Source: CAYPCH01 sp964409165 | GTDB lineage: Bacteria > Bacillota > Clostridia > Acetivibrionales > Acetivibrionaceae | Length of the DNA: 10,139 nt | NCBI GenBank assembly: GCA_964409165.1 | Contig: CAYPCH010000130.1 | Coordinates: forward strand, 1 to 10,139 | Direction: 5' to 3' | Shown here: one piece after another, positions 5,848 through 10,139 of the stretch | Position numbering within the stretch: position 1 is the stretch's first letter | Layout: every line of letters starts with the position of its first letter | Made by a program: the position numbers and the translations under genes | The notes under the pieces: generated by a model | Seen by the model: the letters and a program-made list of their open reading frames with translations, nothing else | Told to the model about the DNA's origin: nothing | Databases searched by the model: none

Positions 5848-6879
5848 CTAATATATATTGACAACTGTTCCAACGGCTACCTGGTTGAAAAGATCGTTAA
5901 CATCTTCATTATACATTCTGACACAGCCGTTTGATGCAGCCGTTCCTATGGAAGGGGGATTGTTGTTTCCGTGGATTCCATAGTGTGCTTGTGATAAACC
6001 CATCCACCTTGTTCCAAAGGGTCCGCCGGGGTTAATTTGCTTGTTTACTATTGTGAAGGTTCCACGCGGCGTAGGAGTTGTTGGTTTGCCTGTCGCTATT
6101 GGATAGGTTCTGACCAGACCTCCTTCACGGTATAGGGAAAGTGTTTTGGATGCAATACTTATAGTTATACGTACGGGAGAAGGAGACCTGGGTATACAGA
6201 TTATCTGACCCACGTATAGGGCGTATGGGTTGATGCCGGGATTTGAATTTATAATTTGTTGCACCGTTACATTAAAAATACCTGCTATGGTTGTTAATGT
6301 ATCGCCACGTTGTATAACATAGAAATTCAATGTCGGACAGGAGGGTTCCTGTGCTTTTGGCTGGGGTATGCAAATTACCTGACCGATATACAATCTTTCT
6401 GGAACAACAGCGGGATTGGCGTTGAGTATATCTCGAACAGTGGTGTTAAATCTTGCGGCTATATTTGCAATTGTATCACCGCCCCTTATTTCATAAGGCG
6501 ATGTGCCGATGGGGCAGTCGGATGACGGTTGTGGTATACAGATTACCTGACCAATATACAGCCTTTCGGGGATAATTCCGGGGTTCACAGCGAGCAAAGT
6601 TTGCACAGGGATGTTAAACCTTCTTGCAATAGCCGCTAATGTGTCTCCACTTCGTATTGTATAGGTGGTTGAACCGACTGGACATGTTGGTGAAGCTTGT
6701 GGGACGCAAATCACCTGACCTATGTACAGCCTTTCCGGTGCAATACTTGGGTTTGCATTGAGAATAGCCTGTACAGTGGTGTTAAATCTTTGGGCAATAA
6801 GATATAGAGTATCTCCTGCACGTATAGTATAAGCTGTAGTGCCAGATGGACACTGACGACTAAAATCCATATTCATCAT
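5848..6879 (-). CDS. LysM(x4)-YkuD L,D-transpeptidase, catalytically intact
   Basis: From the ATG at 6879 the product has 343 residues. Four LysM modules (about 16-60, 71-116, 128-172 and 185-230) precede a YkuD domain (about 235-343). The YkuD site is complete: GIHGN with H303, then SNGCVRM with S316, C319 and R321, the cysteine nucleophile that forms 3-3 cross-links or attaches proteins to peptidoglycan. ATGKP and PRGTF are also present. Most modules are bracketed by a Cys near the start (CPxG) and another in ICIP, suggesting disulfides or a coat-like setting. There is no signal peptide or membrane anchor, as in B. subtilis YkuD, a LysM-YkuD protein found in spores, so a sporulation role is plausible. 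It is the second gene of an operon, 33 bp after its paralogue. Confidence 0.92.
   Translation of the reverse strand: MMNMDFSRQCPSGTTAYTIRAGDTLYLIAQRFNTTVQAILNANPSIAPERLYIGQVICVPQASPTCPVGSTTYTIRSGDTLAAIARRFNIPVQTLLAVNPGIIPERLYIGQVICIPQPSSDCPIGTSPYEIRGGDTIANIAARFNTTVRDILNANPAVVPERLYIGQVICIPQPKAQEPSCPTLNFYVIQRGDTLTTIAGIFNVTVQQIINSNPGINPYALYVGQIICIPRSPSPVRITISIASKTLSLYREGGLVRTYPIATGKPTTPTPRGTFTIVNKQINPGGPFGTRWMGLSQAHYGIHGNNNPPSIGTAASNGCVRMYNEDVNDLFNQVAVGTVVNIY
6190..6837 (-). repeat. Tandem LysM-coding repeats within the L,D-transpeptidase gene
   Basis: Four units spaced about 56-57 codons encode the LysM modules. Units 1-3 share the nearly identical peptide PERLYIGQVICIPQ (residues 48-61, 104-117, 160-173; unit 1 has V for the second I of ICIP), and their DNA remains clearly similar there. 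Unit 4 is more diverged (NPYALYVGQIICIP). The pattern suggests recent internal duplication of units 1-3. Confidence 0.75.
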
Positions 6880-6885
6880 TATTTT

Positions 6886-6892
6886 CACCTCA
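6886..6892 (-). promoter_or_regulatory. Ribosome binding site that sets the intact YkuD start
   Basis: On the minus strand TGAGGTG lies six bases before the ATG at 6879. A longer frame would start at GTG 6888, but that GTG is the last three bases of this ribosome site, so it is unlikely to be used. The paralogue upstream has a matching TGAGGTGG at 7620-7613, four bases before its ATG. Confidence 0.7.
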
Positions 6893-6912
6893 ATTATTGA
6901 AATTTCAAATGG

Positions 6913-7608
6913 CTATAATACGTTTATAACCGTTCCTACGGGTACAAGATTAAATAGTTCGCTGATATCCTGATTGGACATAATTATATTGTTTTCTGTT
7001 GCGACAATATCAATAAATTGCGGAGTGTTTGTACCATGGATACCAAAACCAGCTTCAGACAAGCCTATCCATCTTGCACCAAGTTCAACACCCGGGTCAA
7101 CCTGTTTGTTTAGAACAGTAAAGGTACCTCTGGGCATAGGAAATGCAGGGTTTTCGACAGCTATGTCATATGTTCTGAATTCATTACCATCGAGATATAC
7201 AACAAGACTCTGGTTTGCTGTATTAACACTGACGCTCACAGGAGAAGGGGCTACAGGTATACATAATATTTGATCGACATATAGACCGCCGGGGTCAATT
7301 CCATAGTTAGCGTACAGAAGCTGTTGGGATGTGATATTGAAAAACTTCGCTATTGATTCAATAGTGTCTCCGGAAACTACAACATAATAGTTTGTGGTCG
7401 GACACGAAGGATAAATTTGCATGGTTAACGGTACACATATTTGCTGACCAACCCTTAATGAATTTGGGTCAACGCCCGGGTTTGCATTAATGATTTCCTG
7501 AACCGTAGTGCTATATTCCTGTGCAATACGGTTTAGTGTGTCCCCTTGTCTTATCGTGTAAGGGACTGAGCCTGCGGGGCATTGCCTGTATAAAAATGTA
7601 TAAAACAT
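6913..7608 (-). CDS. LysM(x2)-YkuD-like protein with a degenerate active site (pseudoenzyme)
   Basis: The 231-residue product has two LysM modules (about 16-60 and 73-118) and a YkuD-type domain (about 123-231) that aligns without gaps to the downstream protein. Shared features include PRGTFTVLNKQ, RWIGLS, GIHGTN and the C-terminal VPVGTVIN. The histidine is kept (H191), but the stretch that should read SNGCVRM reads TENNIIM (204-210): cysteine becomes N207, arginine becomes I209, glycine becomes N206. The ATG motif of ATGKP also becomes AVENP. L,D-transpeptidase activity should therefore be lost while the fold and LysM binding remain. The frame is uninterrupted and has a good ribosome site, so this looks like a maintained protein rather than a decaying gene. 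It is first in the operon and lacks a signal peptide. A scaffold or regulatory partner of the active enzyme is possible. Confidence 0.88.
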   Translation of the reverse strand: MFYTFLYRQCPAGSVPYTIRQGDTLNRIAQEYSTTVQEIINANPGVDPNSLRVGQQICVPLTMQIYPSCPTTNYYVVVSGDTIESIAKFFNITSQQLLYANYGIDPGGLYVDQILCIPVAPSPVSVSVNTANQSLVVYLDGNEFRTYDIAVENPAFPMPRGTFTVLNKQVDPGVELGARWIGLSEAGFGIHGTNTPQFIDIVATENNIIMSNQDISELFNLVPVGTVINVL

Positions 7609-7639
7609 AATACCACCTCAAAAAGATACTTGTTAGTAT

Positions 7640-7668
7640 ATTATATTTACTTATGTCAATTTTGTTAC
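7640..7668 (-). promoter_or_regulatory. Possible promoter of the LysM-YkuD operon
   Basis: On the minus strand GTAACA (7668-7663) and TATAAT (7645-7640) are 17 bases apart, with the transcript expected about 25 bases before the ATG at 7608. The -35 matches TTGACA at four of six positions. A better -35 (TTGACA, 7659-7654) is wrongly spaced, 8 bases from this -10 and 13 from TATACT (7640-7635). A sporulation sigma factor could read different elements; I saw no convincing one. Confidence 0.35.
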
Positions 7669-7693
7669 ATTTGAGTTTCCCCATTTTTCTACA

Positions 7694-7722
7694 TTGACAA
7701 AATATTCAGACGATGCTATAAT
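7694..7722 (+). promoter_or_regulatory. Consensus sigma-A promoter of the trpBA T-box transcript
   Basis: TTGACA (7694-7699) and TATAAT (7717-7722) are both perfect and 17 bases apart. A TGC just before the -10 (7714-7716) gives an extended -10. Transcription should start near 7729. Such a strong promoter fits control by attenuation downstream rather than by initiation. Confidence 0.9.
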
Positions 7723-7740
7723 TTAAATAATATTTTAAAC

Positions 7741-7998
7741 CTTTGATCAAGAGGAGTAAGAATAATAACTTGTAGCAGAGAGCCGCTGGTAGCTGAAAAT
7801 GCGGTTACAAAGGTTATTCCGAATGGACTTGTGAGGGAAGCCTGAAATTTTAAAATAGTAGGCGCTTACGGGAACCCTGTCCGTTATCAGTTGGGTGTAT
7901 ATGCTAGTATACAAGATGAGAGGACGATTTATCGTCAAACTGGGTGGCACCGCAGAAGTTAAGGCTTTTGTCCCTTTTATAGGGATAAAGGCTTTTTT
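7741..7998 (+). promoter_or_regulatory. Tryptophan-specific T-box riboswitch leader
   Basis: The leader has the hallmarks of a T-box that senses uncharged tRNA. Stem I includes AGTA (7756-7759) opposite GAA-TGG-A (7821-7827), placing the Trp codon TGG (7824-7826) in the specifier position, with AGAGAG and the CCGC/GCGG helix above it. Hairpins at 7896-7913 (TGTATA/TATACA) and 7923-7936 (GACGA/TCGTC) follow. The T-box proper is TGGGTGGCACCGC (7941-7953). Its variable bulge base, C in UGGC, would pair with the discriminator base G73 of bacterial tRNA-Trp, agreeing with the codon. GGG (7942-7944) can pair with CCC (7972-7974), which is also the 5' half of the terminator, so antiterminator and terminator are exclusive. 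Low charged tRNA-Trp should permit trpBA expression. The stem drawings are by eye. Confidence 0.93.
7964..7998 (+). terminator. T-box regulatory terminator
   Basis: An 11-pair stem (7964-7974 with 7982-7992, including two G-T pairs) closes a 7-base loop and is followed by six T (7993-7998). It is the default-off structure of the Trp T-box. Its left strand competes for the GGG of the T-box sequence. The trpB ribosome site AGGAGGG (8040-8046) lies well downstream, so control is at transcription rather than translation. Confidence 0.9.
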
Positions 7999-8051
7999 GA
8001 TGTCAAAAATAACATATTTTAAAATCTATTATAAATGTTAGGAGGGTTAAT

Positions 8052-9236
8052 ATGTCTAAAGGAAGGTTCGGAATACATGGTGGTCAGTATATTCCTGAAA
8101 CATTGATGAATGCAGTTGTTGAGCTTGAAGAGGCGTATAATCGTTTTAAGGAGGATCCGGAGTTTACAGCTGAGTTGAACGACTTGTTAAATGAATATGC
8201 GGGGCGTCCGTCACTGCTTTATTATGCAGAAAAAATGACCGAAGATTTAGGTGGTGCCAAGATTTATCTTAAAAGGGAGGATCTCAATCATACCGGCTCA
8301 CATAAAATCAATAACGTATTGGGTCAGGTGCTTTTAGCCAAAAGAATGGGTAAAACCCGTATTATTGCAGAAACAGGTGCGGGACAGCATGGTGTTGCTA
8401 CAGCAACAGTTGCAGCACTTATGGGACTTGAATGTGAGATATTTATGGGTAAGGAGGATACGGAACGTCAGACACTTAATGTATTCCGTATGGAGTTGTT
8501 AGGTGCCAAGGTTCATGCGGTGACAAGCGGAACTCAAACATTGAAGGATGCTGTGAACGAAACAATGCGTGAATGGACACAACGTATGGGTGATACTCAT
8601 TATGTTCTTGGTTCTGTAATGGGGCCACATCCGTTTCCGACAATTGTGCGGGATTTTCAAAGTGTAATAGGTCGTGAAGTCAAGCAACAGATAGGGCAGA
8701 AGGAAGGGCGCTTGCCGGATGCGGTCTTGGCTTGCGTTGGAGGTGGAAGTAACGCAATGGGATTGTTTTATGACTTTATAGCAGATAAAAGTGTGCGTTT
8801 AATTGGCTGTGAGGCGGCAGGACATGGTGTTGATACCGATAGGACAGCAGCAACAATAGCAACCGGTAAGTCGGGAATATTCCATGGGATGAAGTCCTAC
8901 TTCTGCCAGGATGAGTATGGACAGATTGCTCCAGTATATTCTATTTCAGCAGGGCTTGACTATCCGGGAATAGGTCCGGAACATGCAAATTTGCACGATT
9001 TGGGGAGAGCTGAGTATGTTCCTGTTACAGATGATGAGGCTGTGGAGGCTTTTGAATACCTATCCCGCCTTGAAGGGATTATTCCGGCGATAGAGAGTTC
9101 CCATGCGGTTTCATATGCTAAAAAGCTTGCACCAACCATGAATAAAGACCAAATCATAGTAATTTGTCTTTCCGGAAGAGGGGATAAGGATGTTGCAGCA
9201 ATAGCACGTTATAGGGGGGTAAACATTTATGAATAA
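8052..9236 (+). CDS. trpB: Tryptophan synthase beta chain
   Basis: TrpB condenses indole with serine to give tryptophan, using pyridoxal phosphate, as the beta half of the alpha2-beta2 synthase. The 394-residue length is standard. Visible sites: HTGSHKINN with the PLP lysine K85, AETGAGQHG with catalytic E107, the phosphate-binding GGGSNAMG (230-237) and the C-terminal SGRGDKD near 374-380. The N-terminus (GRFGIHGGQYIPETLM) is that of classical TrpB1 that partners TrpA, not the TrpB2 type. The ATG follows AGGAGGG by five bases. It is the first gene after the Trp T-box and overlaps trpA by 8 bp. No trpEGDCF gene is upstream, so the earlier pathway genes must lie elsewhere, beyond the window end, or be absent. 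Confidence 0.97.
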   Translation: MSKGRFGIHGGQYIPETLMNAVVELEEAYNRFKEDPEFTAELNDLLNEYAGRPSLLYYAEKMTEDLGGAKIYLKREDLNHTGSHKINNVLGQVLLAKRMGKTRIIAETGAGQHGVATATVAALMGLECEIFMGKEDTERQTLNVFRMELLGAKVHAVTSGTQTLKDAVNETMREWTQRMGDTHYVLGSVMGPHPFPTIVRDFQSVIGREVKQQIGQKEGRLPDAVLACVGGGSNAMGLFYDFIADKSVRLIGCEAAGHGVDTDRTAATIATGKSGIFHGMKSYFCQDEYGQIAPVYSISAGLDYPGIGPEHANLHDLGRAEYVPVTDDEAVEAFEYLSRLEGIIPAIESSHAVSYAKKLAPTMNKDQIIVICLSGRGDKDVAAIARYRGVNIYE

Positions 9237-10005
9237 GCTAGAACAGGTTTTTAAAGGTAAAAAGGCTTTTATTCCGTTTATTACTGCTGGAGACCCTTCG
9301 TTGGAAGTAACTGGGCAACTGATTCTTATGATGGCTGAGGCAGGAGTTGATTTGATTGAGATAGGTATACCTTTTTCCGATCCCATAGCAGAAGGACCGG
9401 TTATACAGGAGGCTGATATTAGAGCATTATCAGCTGGAACTACTACTGACAAAATATTTGACATGATAAGAAATGTTCGAAAAACATGCAATATTCCTTT
9501 AGCTTTTATGACTTATGCAAACCCGATATGTACTTATGGTACAGAGAAGTTTATGAGGAATTGTCAGGAAGTCATGGTGGATGCAGTTATTGTTCCGGAC
9601 ATTCCTTATGAGGAAAGAGAAGAACTTATGCCCTTTTGCTCAAAATATAATATAACTTTTATATCTATGATTGCACCAACGTCCAATGACCGTATACGAA
9701 TGATAGCTTCTGATGCAGAAGGTTTTATCTATTGTGTATCCTCATTGGGTGTTACAGGAGTAAGGCAGCAACTTGGAAATAATATTGATGGAATGATAAA
9801 ACTTGTGAAGGAAGCTAAAAATATTCCCTGTGCAATTGGTTTTGGAATATCGACACCTGAACAGGCGGCAGCAATGAGTAAAATTTCCGATGGTGTAATT
9901 GTAGGGAGTGCTATTGTAAAAATCATTGCACAGTACGGTTCGGAATGTGTACCTTATGTTAAGGATTATGTCAAGAGAATGGTCGAAGCAATAAAAGTTA
10001 TCTAA
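9229..10005 (+). CDS. trpA: Tryptophan synthase alpha chain
   Basis: TrpA cleaves indole-3-glycerol phosphate to indole and glyceraldehyde phosphate and passes indole to TrpB through a tunnel. The 258 residues form a TIM barrel with FIPFITAGDPS (14-24), LIEIGIPFSDP (42-52) holding catalytic E44 (E49 in Salmonella), MTYANPI, VPDIPYEE, and the phosphate-binding GFGIS and GVIVGSAIV near the end. The loop usually written ADGP reads AEGP here, so the second catalytic aspartate (D60 in Salmonella) is replaced by E55. The start is given by GGGGGG (9214-9219) nine bases ahead of the ATG. The gene overlaps the end of trpB and is expected to be translationally coupled. No strong terminator follows; only an A/T-only hairpin near 10014-10031. 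Confidence 0.96.
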   Translation: MNKLEQVFKGKKAFIPFITAGDPSLEVTGQLILMMAEAGVDLIEIGIPFSDPIAEGPVIQEADIRALSAGTTTDKIFDMIRNVRKTCNIPLAFMTYANPICTYGTEKFMRNCQEVMVDAVIVPDIPYEEREELMPFCSKYNITFISMIAPTSNDRIRMIASDAEGFIYCVSSLGVTGVRQQLGNNIDGMIKLVKEAKNIPCAIGFGISTPEQAAAMSKISDGVIVGSAIVKIIAQYGSECVPYVKDYVKRMVEAIKVI

Positions 10006-10139
10006 AAAGACATATTTTTTCAGAAAAATATTATATAATACCAATGAGACTGAGATTAGTTTAGAAAAGGTATACTTGTAAAATCTATTAAAATAATTAG
10101 TGTTTTAAAGATTTACAAACTCAACTTTCCCACCTATAG

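Noticed and set aside
5704..5934. Plus-strand open frame of 76 codons after the LysM gene
   Set aside because: It is built from the inverted repeat and the antisense of the YkuD 3' end; no ribosome site.
6880..6888. GTG start at 6888 for the intact YkuD protein
   Set aside because: The GTG is part of the TGAGGTG ribosome site; the ATG at 6879 is correctly spaced from it.
9111..9491. Minus-strand open frame of 126 codons across the trpB-trpA junction
   Set aside because: It runs antisense to two certain genes and shows no start signals.
10014..10031. A/T-only hairpin after trpA as a terminator
   Set aside because: The stem has no G-C core and no clean T run; too weak to call.
10119..10128. 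ACTCAACTTT at the window end matching the 5761-5770 inverted-repeat arm
   Set aside because: Only 10 bases match and the sequence ends soon after; chance is likely in AT-rich DNA. More sequence to the right would show whether a second repeat copy begins here.
1..10139. CRISPR array, tRNA/rRNA genes, insertion sequences
   Set aside because: No regularly spaced short repeats, no cloverleaf or rRNA-like sequence and no transposase motif were seen; the LysM repeats are coding.

Overview
The window reads as a low-to-moderate GC genome of the class Clostridia. Evidence: strong AGGAGG-like ribosome sites, a tryptophan T-box leader, clostridial-style LysM/YkuD proteins with no signal peptide, a YtrB-like ABC ATPase, and TrpB/TrpA of Gram-positive type. 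No RNA gene, complete mobile element or CRISPR array was seen. A specific genus cannot be fixed from this sequence alone.

Layout. (1) Positions 1-465 carry the 3' end of an acyl-CoA synthetase-type AMP-binding enzyme. (2) About 560-1863 is a stretch of gene remnants. The first 33 codons of a response regulator run directly into the last 45 or so codons of an FtsX-like ABC permease in another frame. Converging on these from the minus strand is a FeoB membrane domain that has lost its G domain and first helices. A bidirectional hairpin lies between them. (3) 1903-4273 is a two-gene ABC transporter operon (ATPase plus 523-residue permease) behind a good sigma-A-like promoter. (4) 4425-5651 encodes a secreted protein with four LysM modules and a C-terminal histidine-rich domain I do not recognise. 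(5) 5712-5773 is a nested three-arm inverted repeat that can end transcription from both sides. (6) On the minus strand, 7608 down to 5848 is a two-gene operon of LysM-YkuD paralogues. The promoter-proximal one has lost the catalytic cysteine and arginine of the L,D-transpeptidase site; the distal one is intact. (7) 7694-10005 is a consensus promoter, a Trp T-box riboswitch with its terminator, and trpB-trpA.

How the parts work together. The trp module is the clearest. A UGG specifier and a UGGC T-box bulge would read uncharged tRNA-Trp and allow read-through into trpBA, whose coding regions overlap by 8 bp. The ABC operon has the same 8-bp overlap. The three LysM proteins are convergent neighbours and probably act on the cell wall: one is exported, while two lack signal peptides and may belong to the spore or mother cell (inference from B. 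subtilis YkuD).

Most worth following up: the inactive/active YkuD pair, the unassigned C-terminal domain of the secreted LysM protein, the deletion scar joining a regulator start to a permease end, and the truncated but still open FeoB reading frame.
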